A stretch of DNA of 64,000 bases from Janthinobacterium agaricidamnosum (GTDB taxonomy: Bacteria; Pseudomonadota; Gammaproteobacteria; Burkholderiales; Burkholderiaceae_D), in the NCBI RefSeq assembly GCF_003667705.1, contig NZ_CP033019.1, forward strand, positions 186,001 through 250,000, written 5' to 3'. Below the pieces are notes generated by a model that worked only from the letters and a program-made list of their open reading frames with translations, had not been told where the DNA came from and did not search any database. The position numbers and the translations under genes are program-made. Position 1 is the stretch's first letter. The number at the start of each line of letters is the position of its first letter. Positions 53,340 through 62,542 of this stretch are shown here, in pieces.

Positions 53340-53801
53340 ATGAAGCTCGACAAATTCGACCTCGCCATCCTGACGGCCCTGCAGCAGGATGCCCGCATCA
53401 GCCTGCACGACCTGAGCGCCAAGGTGGGCCTGACCTCGTCGCCGTGCTGGGCGCGCATCAAGCGCATGGAAGACGATGGCGTCATCGAGGGTTATACGGT
53501 GAACGTCAACGCGGCCAAGGTGGGACTGGCCGATACCGTCATCGTGCAAGTCACCCTGGACGACCATTCCGACCAGGCCCTGTTCGAATTCGGCCACGCG
53601 CTGGCCATGATCCCGGAAGTGCTGGAAGCGTTTCTTGTGTCCGGCGACTACGATTACTACCTGCGCATCGCGGTGAGCGACACGCGCGACTACGAACGCC
53701 TGCTGCGCGAGCGCCTGTATAAAATTCCCGGTATCCGCCACAGCAAATCGAGTTTCGTGTTGCGCCAGCTCAAGCAAAGCTATCTTCCCTTGCAGCGCTG
53801 A
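53340..53801 (+). CDS. Lrp/AsnC-family transcriptional regulator
   Basis: 153 residues: an N-terminal winged helix-turn-helix (LDKFDLAILTALQQDARISL, LSAKVGLTSSPCWARIKRME, DDGVIEGY) and the C-terminal ligand-binding ferredoxin-like domain (VTLDDHSDQALFEFGHALAM, VLEAFLVSGDYDYYLRIAVS). It is probably an amino-acid-responsive regulator and, being divergent from ilvB, most simply controls it. Cytosolic. Confidence 0.94.
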   Translation: MKLDKFDLAILTALQQDARISLHDLSAKVGLTSSPCWARIKRMEDDGVIEGYTVNVNAAKVGLADTVIVQVTLDDHSDQALFEFGHALAMIPEVLEAFLVSGDYDYYLRIAVSDTRDYERLLRERLYKIPGIRHSKSSFVLRQLKQSYLPLQR

Positions 53802-53907
53802 CTTTTGTTATCCCTTCCCAGCACGGCGGGAGTTTTTCCCTAGCCCATCCCCCGGTGGCTGTCCGATACTGGGCAGTAATAAAAAACACGATAAATCGGG
53901 GACCTGC

Positions 53908-56397
53908 ATGAGACTGACCTTATTCGCGGCCGCCGCCATGGCGCTGTGCCAGGCGCAAGCCGCCGAGCTTGCCCATCCTGCCAACCTGGAGCCGGCGTAC
54001 GATTTGCCCACCGTCATTATCACGGGCAGCATGCCGCTGCCCACCGTGGAGCGGCCGCGCGATGCCTTTGCCGCGCCCGTGCAGACGGCCAGCGCGCAGC
54101 AGATCGCCGGCAGCGGCGCGCTCGATATCTCCGCCTTCCTGCGCCGCAACCTGGGCAGCGTCTATGTGAACGAGGTGCAGAACAACCCCTTCCAGCCCGA
54201 CGTCAGCTACCGCGGCTACACGGCCTCGCCCCTGCTGGGCACGCCGCAAGGACTTTCCGTGTACCTCGACGGCATGCGGCTGAACCAGCCGTTTGGCGAT
54301 GTCGTCAGCTGGGATTTGATCCCGCGCATGGCCATCGCCTCGCTGACCCTGATGCCAGGCTCGAACCCCCTGTTCGGCCTGAATACCCTGGGCGGCGCGC
54401 TGGCCCTGCAGACCAAGGATGGCAAGAGCAATCCCGGCACAGCCGTCGAGGCGCGCCTGGGTTCGCATCAGCGGCGCGCCGTCGAGGTCGAACATGGCGG
54501 CAGCCATGCCAGCGGCTGGCACTGGTATGCGACGGGCAACCGTTTCAAGGAAGACGGCTGGCGCGACGATTCCCCGTCCGACGTGCGCCAGTTGTTTGGC
54601 AAGCTGGGCTGGAGCGATGCGCGCACGGACATCGCCGTCACCGTGGCCCACGCGGACAATGCGTTGACGGGCAACGGCTTGCAGGAGCAGCGCATGCTGG
54701 CGCGCGATTACCGCAGCGTCTACACCAAGCCGGACCTGACGGAAAACAGGTCGACCCTGCTGAACCTGACGGGCAAGCACCAGGCCGGCGCCGGCCTGCT
54801 CTTGTCCGGCAATGTGTACTACCGCAAGATCGACACGCACACGTTCAATGGCGACCTGAACGACGAGTCGCTCGACCAGTCCGTCTACCAGCCCGGCGCG
54901 GCCGAGCGGGCGGCCCTGGCGGCGGCCGGCTACACGGGCTTTCCCGCCAGCGGGGCGAACGCGTCGAATACGCCTTTCCCGAAGTGGCGCTGCATCGGCA
55001 ACGTGCTGCTGAACGATGAACCGGCCGAAAAATGCAACGGCATGCTCAACCGCAGCCATACGCAGCAGGAAAACTATGGTTTGTCGGGTCAGTTCACGGC
55101 GCTGGCCGACCTGGCCGGGCAGCGCCACGCCGTCACGGTCGGCGCCGCCTTCGATGCCAGCCACGCCACGTTTCGCCAGACCAGCCAGTTCGGCTATCTG
55201 AACCCGGACCGCAGCATCACGCCCGTCGACTTCTTTGCCGACGGTACGGAAATCGACGACGACGGCACGCCCGTCGACAACCGCGTCGACTTGAGCGGGC
55301 GCATGCGCACGTGGAGCGTGTATGCGAGCGACAGCATGGCGCTGAATCAAGCATTGACCTTGACCATCTCCGGCCGCTACAACCGCAGCACCGTGCGCAA
55401 CCGCGACGCCATCACGCCCGGCGGCGGCAGCGGCTCGCTCGATGGCGACCACCGTTTCAGCCGCTTCAATCCCGCCATCGGTCTGGCCTATGCGCCGGCC
55501 GATGGCGTGAGCGCCTATCTCGGCTACAACGAAGGCAGCCGCACGCCGACGGCCATCGAACTCGGCTGCGCCGACCCGGACAACCCGTGCCGCCTGCCCA
55601 ACGCCATGGCGGGCGATCCGCCCTTGAAACAGGTCGTCACCAAGACGTGGGAAGCGGGTCTGCGCGGCAAGCTCGCCGACGTGGCCCGCTGGAGCGCCGG
55701 CGTGTTCCGCGCGGAAAACCACGACGATATCCTGTTCGTGGCCGACAATCAGGCCGGTTTCGGCTACTTCAAGAATTTCGGCAAGACGCGCCACCAGGGC
55801 GTGGAACTGGCGGCGGGTGGCAAGGCCGGTGCGCTGGACTTCGGCGTTAACTACACGTGGCTGCAGGCGACGTATCAAAGCCGGGAGCTCGTCAACGGCA
55901 GCGCCAACAGCAGCAGCGATGCGCAGGCGCCCGGCCTGGAAGGCAATATCGTCATCACGCCCGGCAACCGGATACCGCTGACACCGAGCCATATCTTCAA
56001 GGCGCACGTGGACTATCAGGGCGGACGCGACTGGACGGTGGGCCTGGCCATGACGGCCGTGTCGAGTTCCTACGCGCGCGGCAATGAAAACAACCGGCAC
56101 CAGGCGGGCGGCCCGGCCTACCTGGGCGCGGGCAAGAGCGGCGGCTACGCCGTGGTGGAGCTGAACGGCAACGTCCAGCTGACGCCACGGCTCAGCGTGT
56201 TCGCCCAGGTGAATAATCTGTTCGACCGCCAGTACGCGACGGCGGCGCAACTGGGCGCCACGGGCTTCGACGCCAACGGCAATTTTGCCGCCCGGCCATT
56301 GCCCGCCGTGAACGGCGACTATCCGATGGTCAACGCGACGTTCTATGCGGCCGGCGCGCCGCGCAGCGTGAATGCGGGTCTGCGCTACGCGTTTTAA
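53908..56397 (+). CDS. TonB-dependent outer-membrane receptor
   Basis: 829 residues: signal peptide (MRLTLFAAAAMALCQAQA), a TonB-box-like DLPTVIITGS, a plug domain (ISAFLRRNLGSVYVNEVQNN, SYRGYTASPLLGTPQGLSVY, LFGLNTLGGALALQTKDG) and a 22-strand barrel ending in an aromatic residue (NAGLRYAF). It imports an unknown large or scarce ligand using TonB energy. GGGGAC precedes the ATG. Its stop overlaps that of the convergent LuxR-type response regulator. A link between this receptor and the two-component pair is plausible but unproven. Confidence 0.93.
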   Translation: MRLTLFAAAAMALCQAQAAELAHPANLEPAYDLPTVIITGSMPLPTVERPRDAFAAPVQTASAQQIAGSGALDISAFLRRNLGSVYVNEVQNNPFQPDVSYRGYTASPLLGTPQGLSVYLDGMRLNQPFGDVVSWDLIPRMAIASLTLMPGSNPLFGLNTLGGALALQTKDGKSNPGTAVEARLGSHQRRAVEVEHGGSHASGWHWYATGNRFKEDGWRDDSPSDVRQLFGKLGWSDARTDIAVTVAHADNALTGNGLQEQRMLARDYRSVYTKPDLTENRSTLLNLTGKHQAGAGLLLSGNVYYRKIDTHTFNGDLNDESLDQSVYQPGAAERAALAAAGYTGFPASGANASNTPFPKWRCIGNVLLNDEPAEKCNGMLNRSHTQQENYGLSGQFTALADLAGQRHAVTVGAAFDASHATFRQTSQFGYLNPDRSITPVDFFADGTEIDDDGTPVDNRVDLSGRMRTWSVYASDSMALNQALTLTISGRYNRSTVRNRDAITPGGGSGSLDGDHRFSRFNPAIGLAYAPADGVSAYLGYNEGSRTPTAIELGCADPDNPCRLPNAMAGDPPLKQVVTKTWEAGLRGKLADVARWSAGVFRAENHDDILFVADNQAGFGYFKNFGKTRHQGVELAAGGKAGALDFGVNYTWLQATYQSRELVNGSANSSSDAQAPGLEGNIVITPGNRIPLTPSHIFKAHVDYQGGRDWTVGLAMTAVSSSYARGNENNRHQAGGPAYLGAGKSGGYAVVELNGNVQLTPRLSVFAQVNNLFDRQYATAAQLGATGFDANGNFAARPLPAVNGDYPMVNATFYAAGAPRSVNAGLRYAF

Positions 56398-57053
56398 GGC
56401 TGGACGTGCTCGATGACGCCATTGCGCAGCGCCAGGTGCACGAGGGCTGCGGGGCCGGGCACGTCGAGCTTTTCCTTTATGCAGGTCTGGTGGTTGGCCA
56501 CCGTCTTGCTGCTCAGGTGCAGCAGGCGGGCGCAGTCGGCGGCGCTGCGGCCTTCGGCCAGCAGGCGGAAGATTTCGAATTCGCGCTGGCTCAGGCTGCT
56601 CAAACGCTGCGCTTCCATGCGGGCCGTACCGTGCAGCACGCCAGGTACGCTGTGCGGATCGAGGTAGCGCCGGCCCGCGTGGGCCGCGCGCACGGCGTCG
56701 ACCAGGTGTTCCGGGTCGGCCTGCTTGCTGACGAAGCCGCAGGCGCCGCCGTCCAACGCACGCGCGATCAGCTGCGGCGTGTCGTGCATGGTAAACACGA
56801 GCACGCGCGCGCCTGCGTCGCGCGCGAGCAGCTTGCGCAGCAATTCCAGGCCGCCGATGCCGGGCATGGACAAATCCGTCACGCAGACGTCGGGCGCGTG
56901 CTCCTGGTACAGGGCATACGCCGTTTCGCCATTGCCGGCCTCGGCCACGACGGCGATGTCGCCGCCCTGTTCCAGCAGCCGCCGGTAGCCCGTGCGCACC
57001 ACCGGGTGGTCGTCGACCAGCATCACGCGGATCGGGGTCATGGCCGCGTTCAT
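56394..57053 (-). CDS. NarL/FixJ-type response regulator
   Basis: 219 residues: receiver domain with acidic pocket (VMLVDDHP), phospho-acceptor Asp60 in CVTDLSMPG, and Lys in GFVSKQADPEHLV. The C-terminal LuxR-type DNA-binding domain (LSSLSQREFEIFRLLAEGRS, DCARLLHLSSKTVANH) spans about 150-215. Its ATG overlaps the kinase stop by four bases, so the pair is coupled. The targets are unknown; the neighbouring TonB receptor and the PEP-CTERM/subtilase pair are candidates. Confidence 0.95.
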   Translation of the reverse strand: MNAAMTPIRVMLVDDHPVVRTGYRRLLEQGGDIAVVAEAGNGETAYALYQEHAPDVCVTDLSMPGIGGLELLRKLLARDAGARVLVFTMHDTPQLIARALDGGACGFVSKQADPEHLVDAVRAAHAGRRYLDPHSVPGVLHGTARMEAQRLSSLSQREFEIFRLLAEGRSAADCARLLHLSSKTVANHQTCIKEKLDVPGPAALVHLALRNGVIEHVQP

Positions 57054-57961
57054 GCCGCACCGGCCGCCAGCGGCATCGCCACTTCGATGCGCAAGCCGTT
57101 GCCCAGCGCGCTGATCCAGCGGATATGGCCGCGCAGGCCGGCCACGCGCTCGCGCATGCCCAGCATGCCGAAGCCATCTGCTGGCGTTCTATCCGGACCA
57201 AAACCCTGGCCATTGTCTTCGATGGCCAGGTGCAGCACGCCGTGCGCATCGGCGCGCAATTCCACCGTGGCACGGTCGGCGCCCGCGTGGCGCGCCACGT
57301 TCGTCAAGCCTTCCTGCACCAGGCGGTAGACGGCGGTGGCGGTGCAGTCGTCGAGGCTGGCGGGGACGGCGTGCGGCGCGAAATGGCAGGCGATGCCGTG
57401 CTGCTGGGCCCAGCTGTCGCACAGCGCCTGCAGGGCCGGCGCCAATCCCAGGCTGTCGAGCACGGGCGGACGCAGCCGGCGCAGCATCGTGCGCACCATC
57501 GCATGCAGCGCTTCCGACGAGCGGGCGATGCTGGCCGCGCAGGCCTGCACGTTCGCCTGGTCGCCGTCGCGCGCGCGCAGGATGTAGCTGGCGGCGGCGC
57601 GGATGGCCGTGCAGTCCTGTCCCACTTCATCGTGCAGCTCGCGCGCCAGCGCGCAGCGCTCCTCTTCCTGCGCGCGCAGCAGGCGCTGCGTGAGGGCGCG
57701 GTTTTGCGCCAGCAGCAGCGCCACCTGGCGTCCGCGCCGCACGGCAAAGCCGGCCAGCGCCAGCGTCAGCAGCAACAGGCTCAGGGCCAGTTCATCGAGT
57801 TGCCAGCGTTCCTGGCGCCAGAGCGCGTGCGTCAGCCGTTCGGCCAGGTCCAGCCTGGCGGCCAGCAGGAAAAAAGCCAGTGCCAGCGCGCAGCACACGA
57901 GGATGCGCCGGGCCGGCCGCGTGCCTGCGCGGCCGCTGCCGGCCAGTTGGTAGTGTTCCAT
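57050..57961 (-). CDS. NarX/UhpB-type sensor histidine kinase
   Basis: 303 residues from the ATG at 57961 (AGGGAG seven bases upstream). Two transmembrane helices with almost no periplasmic loop (ILVCCALALAFFLLAARL and LALSLLLLTLALAGFAV), a HisKA_3 dimerisation domain with phospho-acceptor His110 in ARELHDEVGQD, and a HATPase domain (VQEGLTNVARHAGA, IEDNGQGFG, DGFGMLGMRERV). Phosphate goes to the coupled NarL-type regulator. With so small an input region, it may sense a membrane signal or a partner protein. Confidence 0.92.
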   Translation of the reverse strand: MEHYQLAGSGRAGTRPARRILVCCALALAFFLLAARLDLAERLTHALWRQERWQLDELALSLLLLTLALAGFAVRRGRQVALLLAQNRALTQRLLRAQEEERCALARELHDEVGQDCTAIRAAASYILRARDGDQANVQACAASIARSSEALHAMVRTMLRRLRPPVLDSLGLAPALQALCDSWAQQHGIACHFAPHAVPASLDDCTATAVYRLVQEGLTNVARHAGADRATVELRADAHGVLHLAIEDNGQGFGPDRTPADGFGMLGMRERVAGLRGHIRWISALGNGLRIEVAMPLAAGAA

Positions 57962-58403
57962 GATGCTGCTCCCTGAGCACGGTCGATCTCTTTGTTGTGC
58001 AAGCTTCATGCCATCGGCGCAGGGGTCTCTGGGGGGCGCGTCATGCGGGGCAGGGGAGGGGATGACTGTTCCAGGATGGAACAGGTGTACCGCGATGTGA
58101 CGGTGGGCGCTTGCGCTGGCCGCAGGCACGGTTTTCGAGCTTATCTGAAGTCGCGCCGGCACGCTGGCGCGCACGCCTGCAGTGCGATGCATTGTTGTTC
58201 CAATGTAACGTTGAGCTTACTCAAACTTTCATAGATAAAACAAAACAAAGTTTCGCAGGCTTAGATAAAAAATAAATAAATGATATTAAAAATATGATAT
58301 TTGTTTTATGCGATTTGCTATATTTGTTGACACTTTTGTGAAAAAGCTGAAAGCGGGCACCAGACCTGCCGACCTATCTATCCACAACAAACAAGGGAAT
58401 AGA
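57962..58403. other. intergenic region between divergent operons
   Basis: 442 bases. The part near the kinase gene is GC-rich and contains the dyad at 58066-58084. The part from about 58200 is strongly AT-rich (TAGATAAAACAAAACAAAG, AATAAATAAATGATATTAAA) and includes TTGACA at 58325-58330, a possible -35 for the PEP-CTERM gene, without a clear -10. No gene is recognised. Confidence 0.5.
58066..58084. promoter_or_regulatory. dyad CTGTTCC-N5-GGAACAG, candidate operator
   Basis: A perfect 7-bp inverted repeat with a 5-base spacer, about 105 bases upstream of the kinase start and between divergent units. Size and symmetry fit a dimeric regulator site; the NarL-type regulator encoded nearby is the first candidate. 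Confidence 0.4.
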
Positions 58404-59219
58404 ATGAATCGTCCATCACATGCGCGGGTATCACCCGCCACCGTCTATCCGCCCGCTACCCGCGGCCGCACCACCGTCCTGGCCGCGCTGGCCGCCGTGT
58501 CCGTGCTGGTCTCGGCGCCGGCCATGGCCGATGTCCTGACCTTCGATAATTTGCGTCCCGACGTGTATGAAAGCGGCCAGACGCTCAATACGTCGAGCTA
58601 CAATCTGCGGTTCCTGGCCGATCCGACCACGGCTGCCGGCGGCGGCGTCAGCGGCGTGGGTGCCATCCTCGATGGCCGCGCGGGTTCGTCGTGCGATATC
58701 GCCGCCTGCCCGCAGGGTGCCACCGGCAACTACCTGGCCATCCTCAACGATGGCGGCGTGAATTTCGCGCGTGCCGACCGCCAGGCGTTCAGCCTGGCCG
58801 GATTCGACTATTCCTTCATCGCCCCCGTCTCCGGCTTGCCCAACATGCAGTGGGGCGAACTGCAGCTGAGCGGCACCCTCAGCAACGGCCAGGTGGTCAG
58901 CACCTCGCTGGCGTTTCCCGGCCAGGGCAGCGATGGCAATTACCATTTCCAGGGCGCTTCCCTGCTGGGCGGTTTCAGCAACTATGCGTTTACGGGCCTG
59001 ACCTTCAACGCCTGCATTTTCAATGACACTGGCGTGTGCAGCAATTCCATCGATTTCCCCGCCTTTAACCAGGGCCAGTTTGCGCTCGACAATATCAACG
59101 TCAGCGCCGTGCCGGAACCGTCGACCTACCTGCTGCTGCTGGCCGGCCTGGGCGCCATCGGCATGCTGTCGCGCCGCCGCGCCCGCAAGTTCGCCGCGTT
59201 CACCGTGCAAGGAGCGTGA
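58404..59219 (+). CDS. PEP-CTERM sorting-domain protein
   Basis: 271 residues from the ATG at 58404 (AAGGG seven bases upstream). An N-terminal export signal (TTVLAALAAVSVLVSAPAMA|D), a beta-rich body (LTFDNLRPDVYESGQTLN, GFDYSFIAPVSGLPNMQWGE) and a C-terminal PEP-CTERM tail: VPEPSTYLLLLAGLGAIGML followed by SRRRARK. The tail targets the protein to an exosortase (EpsH/XrtA type) and is usually tied to exopolysaccharide biosynthesis; no exosortase is in the window. The subtilase gene starts two bases after its stop, with the ribosome site inside this gene. Confidence 0.92.
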   Translation: MNRPSHARVSPATVYPPATRGRTTVLAALAAVSVLVSAPAMADVLTFDNLRPDVYESGQTLNTSSYNLRFLADPTTAAGGGVSGVGAILDGRAGSSCDIAACPQGATGNYLAILNDGGVNFARADRQAFSLAGFDYSFIAPVSGLPNMQWGELQLSGTLSNGQVVSTSLAFPGQGSDGNYHFQGASLLGGFSNYAFTGLTFNACIFNDTGVCSNSIDFPAFNQGQFALDNINVSAVPEPSTYLLLLAGLGAIGMLSRRRARKFAAFTVQGA

Positions 59220-59220
59220 G

Positions 59221-62200
59221 ATGAAATTACGTCCCGTTTCACTCGCCATCCTCCTGCTGGCCGCCAGCCTGGCGCAAACGGCGCAGGCGCAGGAACGCCG
59301 TTCCTACATCGTGCAGCTGGTCGACAAGCCGGCTGCCACCTACACGGGCCAGGTCGACGGCCTGGCCGCCACCAAGCCGGCCCCGGGCGCGCGCATCAAC
59401 GTGGGCGCCGCCGACGTGCAGGCCTATTTGAGCTACCTCGACAGCAAGCAGGCCGCCGTGGCCGGCACCGTCAGCGCGGCTGAAATCACGCACCAGTACA
59501 GCGTCGTCTTCAACGGTTTTTCCGCCTTGCTGACGGACGATGAAGTGCGGGCCCTGAAGAAAAACAGCGGCGTGGCCAGCATCAGCGCCGACTCCATCCT
59601 GCAGCTCGACACCACCTACACGCCCAGCTTCCTGGGCCTGGACAAGCCGGGCGGCCTGTGGGAGCAGCTGGGCGGCAAGGCGCACGCGGGCGAAGACATC
59701 GTCATCGGCATCGTCGACAGCGGCATCTGGCCCGAGAACACGGCCTTTGCCGACCGCCTTGACGAGAACGGCGTGCCCAGCCACAGCGGCAGCAATGTCG
59801 TGTACGGCGCGCCGCCGGCCAGCTGGCAAGGCACGTGCCAGACGGGCGAGGGATTCTCCGCCGAGAATTGCAACAACAAGTTGATCGGCGCGCGCTACTA
59901 CCGCGCTTCCACGGCGGCGCTGCACTGGACGGAGTTCCTGTCGCCGCGCGATTCCGTCGCCGGCCTGACGGGGCACGGCGGCCATGGCACGCACACGGCC
60001 TCCACGGCCGGCGGCAACAATGGCGCCATCGCCACCTCGAACGGTGTGTCGCTGGGCAAGGCCTCGGGCATGGCGCCGCGCGCCCGTATCGCCGCCTATA
60101 AAGTCTGCTGGACGGCCGCTTCGACTGGCCGCAACGGCTGCGCCACGGCCGACAGCGTGGCCGCCATCGACCAGGCGGTCAAGGATGGCGTCAACGTCAT
60201 TAACTTCTCCATCGGCCCGAACGCGGGCGGCGGCGCCTTCGACGAACCGACGGAAGTCGCCTTCCTCGGCGCGGCGGCGGCCGGCGTCTTCGTCGCCACC
60301 TCCGGCGGCAATTCCGGTCCATCCACGCCGGCGCCCGACGTGCCGGCGCCCGTCTCGCACATCAGCCCCTGGCTGGCAACGGTGGCCAATTCCACCCACA
60401 ACCGCCTGTACGCGGGCAACGTCATCCTCAGCAACGGCAGCAAGCTGGAAGGCGCATCGAGCAACGCGAAGACGCCGGCGCTGCCGCTGATCCGCTCGCG
60501 CGACGCGGGCCTGGCTGGCGTGTCGCCGACGGACGTCAATCTGCTGCGCTGCTTCGGCGCGGCCGATGCCGCCCCGGCTTATCTGGACCCGGCGAAAGTG
60601 GCGGGCAAGATACTCGTGTGCGACCGCGGCGGCAACGTGCTGGTCAACAAGAGCGCGAATGCCAAGACGGCGGGCGCGGCGGGCGTGGTCATCGCCAACG
60701 TGGCCGGCGGCGCCAATACCATCATCAATCAGGCGCACGTGCTGTCGACCGTGCACCTGGCGCAGGCGCAGGGCGACGCGCTGAAGGCGTTCATGGCGGC
60801 CAATCCGGACGGCACGGCGGCATTGGGCGAAATCCACACCATCGCCGACACCACGGTGCAGGCGCCGATCGTCAGCGACCGCTCCTCGCGCGGGCCGAAC
60901 GTGGCCAACGCGAACATCCTGAAACCCGATCTGTCGGCGCCCGGCACCAACATCCTGGCCGGCGTGACGGCCGACCTGACGCCGGCGCAGCGCGATGCCG
61001 TGGCCGCCGGTGGTGTGGCGCCAGCAGCGGAGTGGGATTTCTATTCCGGCACCTCGATGGCCAGTCCGCACGTGGCCGGCGTGGCGGCGCTGCTCAAGCA
61101 GCAGCATCCGAGCTGGTCGCCCGCGGCCATCAAGTCGGCGCTGATGACGACGGCGTTCAGCACGTATCCCGATGGCTTGAACGGTTCCGTGTCGTGGGAT
61201 GCCACGGCGAAGAACTCGGGCCAGTTGCCGTGGGGCCAGGGCGCCGGCCACATCGCGCCGAACGGCGCCGCCGATCCCGGCCTCGTGTACGACGTGTCGG
61301 AAATCGACTATGCGCGTTTCTTGTGCGGCCTGAACCTGAAGGTCTACAGTCCCGCCACCTGCCAGGCCGTCGGCACCATTCCCGCCTACAACCTGAATCT
61401 GGCGTCGCTGACGGCGGCCAACGTACTGGGCACGCAAGTGCTGACGCGCACGGTGACCAACGTGGGTGCCAGCAGCGCCGTCTACAACGTCTCGGCCAGC
61501 CTGCCCGGCTACACGGTGGCGGTGACGCCAACGAGCCTGAGCCTGGCGCCGGGCGCCAAGGCGCAGTACCAGGTCAAGCTGACGCGCACCACGGCGCCGG
61601 CCAATACCTGGACCTACGGCGCCCTGAGCTGGACGGATGGCACGCACACGGTGCGCAGCCCGCTGACGGCGCGCGGCACCTCGCTGGCCGCCATTCCGCT
61701 GGTCAGCAGCGAAGCGGCCACGGGCAGCAAGGTGCTGACCCTGGGCACGGGCTTCTCGGGGGCGCTGGTCGGCGTCAAGTCGGGTCTCGTCGAAGCCGTG
61801 CGCCAGACGCGCACGATCGGCCAGGCGACGACGGGCGCTGCCGCATCGGCTGCCTGCAAGGCGGGCGGCGCCACGGGTGTGAACGTGCACAACGTGGTGA
61901 TCCCGGCCGGCACCCTGGCGGCGCGCTTTGCCACCTACGACGCGGAAACGACGGGCGGCGCGAATACCGACATGGACATGGAGGTCTACAACGCCGCCAA
62001 TGTACTGGTCGGCAGCAGCGGCAATGAAAGTTCCAATGAGCAGGTGGAACTGCGCCTGCCGGCCGCCGGCACGTACAAGGTGTGCGTGATCGGCTTTGCG
62101 CCGCAAAACGGCCAGGCCGACTACACCCTGTCGTCGTGGGTGCTGGCGCCGGGCTTGAACAACGGCAACTTCAAGGCGCTGATGCCGGGCACGGCCTACA

Positions 62201-62385
62201 CGGGCGGCACGGCGACGGTCTCCCTGAGCTGGTCCAACCTGGCCGAAGGCAAGCGTCACCTGGGCGCCGTCGGCTATCAGGTCGCTGGCGTGGTGCAGGG
62301 CGTCACGGTGGTCGAGGTCAATACCAACGATCCCGTGCCGCTGTTCCAGAACGCGCGCAGCGCCAGGCCGGTGCCGGCCGAATAA
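59221..62385 (+). CDS. secreted S8 subtilisin-like protease with PA insert
   Basis: 1054 residues: signal peptide (MKLRPVSLAILLLAASLAQT), I9 propeptide-like region (SYIVQLVDKPAATYTGQ, YSVVFNGFSALLTDDEVRAL), and catalytic triad Asp166 (GIVDSGIWPE), His255 (GHGTHTAS) and Ser612 (GTSMASPHVAG). A protease-associated domain is inserted between His and Ser (about 420-540). After the catalytic domain comes a fibronectin-like region, then a PPC-like domain (ATYDAETTGGANTDMDMEVY). The arrangement resembles plant-type subtilases. AAGGAG precedes the ATG, and the gene is coupled to the PEP-CTERM gene. It has no PEP-CTERM tail itself. Confidence 0.94.
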   Translation: MKLRPVSLAILLLAASLAQTAQAQERRSYIVQLVDKPAATYTGQVDGLAATKPAPGARINVGAADVQAYLSYLDSKQAAVAGTVSAAEITHQYSVVFNGFSALLTDDEVRALKKNSGVASISADSILQLDTTYTPSFLGLDKPGGLWEQLGGKAHAGEDIVIGIVDSGIWPENTAFADRLDENGVPSHSGSNVVYGAPPASWQGTCQTGEGFSAENCNNKLIGARYYRASTAALHWTEFLSPRDSVAGLTGHGGHGTHTASTAGGNNGAIATSNGVSLGKASGMAPRARIAAYKVCWTAASTGRNGCATADSVAAIDQAVKDGVNVINFSIGPNAGGGAFDEPTEVAFLGAAAAGVFVATSGGNSGPSTPAPDVPAPVSHISPWLATVANSTHNRLYAGNVILSNGSKLEGASSNAKTPALPLIRSRDAGLAGVSPTDVNLLRCFGAADAAPAYLDPAKVAGKILVCDRGGNVLVNKSANAKTAGAAGVVIANVAGGANTIINQAHVLSTVHLAQAQGDALKAFMAANPDGTAALGEIHTIADTTVQAPIVSDRSSRGPNVANANILKPDLSAPGTNILAGVTADLTPAQRDAVAAGGVAPAAEWDFYSGTSMASPHVAGVAALLKQQHPSWSPAAIKSALMTTAFSTYPDGLNGSVSWDATAKNSGQLPWGQGAGHIAPNGAADPGLVYDVSEIDYARFLCGLNLKVYSPATCQAVGTIPAYNLNLASLTAANVLGTQVLTRTVTNVGASSAVYNVSASLPGYTVAVTPTSLSLAPGAKAQYQVKLTRTTAPANTWTYGALSWTDGTHTVRSPLTARGTSLAAIPLVSSEAATGSKVLTLGTGFSGALVGVKSGLVEAVRQTRTIGQATTGAAASAACKAGGATGVNVHNVVIPAGTLAARFATYDAETTGGANTDMDMEVYNAANVLVGSSGNESSNEQVELRLPAAGTYKVCVIGFAPQNGQADYTLSSWVLAPGLNNGNFKALMPGTAYTGGTATVSLSWSNLAEGKRHLGAVGYQVAGVVQGVTVVEVNTNDPVPLFQNARSARPVPAE

Positions 62386-62406
62386 GCCGCTCATGGTATG
62401 AACACA

Positions 62407-62434
62407 AGGTGTGCCTTCGGGCACGCCTTTTTTT
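62407..62434 (+). terminator. intrinsic terminator of the subtilase gene
   Basis: AGGTGTGCC, tetraloop TTCG, GGCACGCCT, then a run of seven T. A 9-bp stem with one G-T pair, 22 bases after the stop codon. Confidence 0.9.
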
Positions 62435-62542
62435 ATGCACTCACCCCCGTTCGGGAGGAATAGCACTTGCATGGCGGTAACGCCCCCGGTATCTTGTCGG
62501 ATAGCCATGGCTTTGTGTCCTGGCATTCTTGGGGAGTCGCGC

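Noticed and set aside
53920..57273. 1117-aa minus-strand ORF across the TonB receptor and regulator
   Set aside because: It crosses two well-supported genes in other frames and shows no domain.
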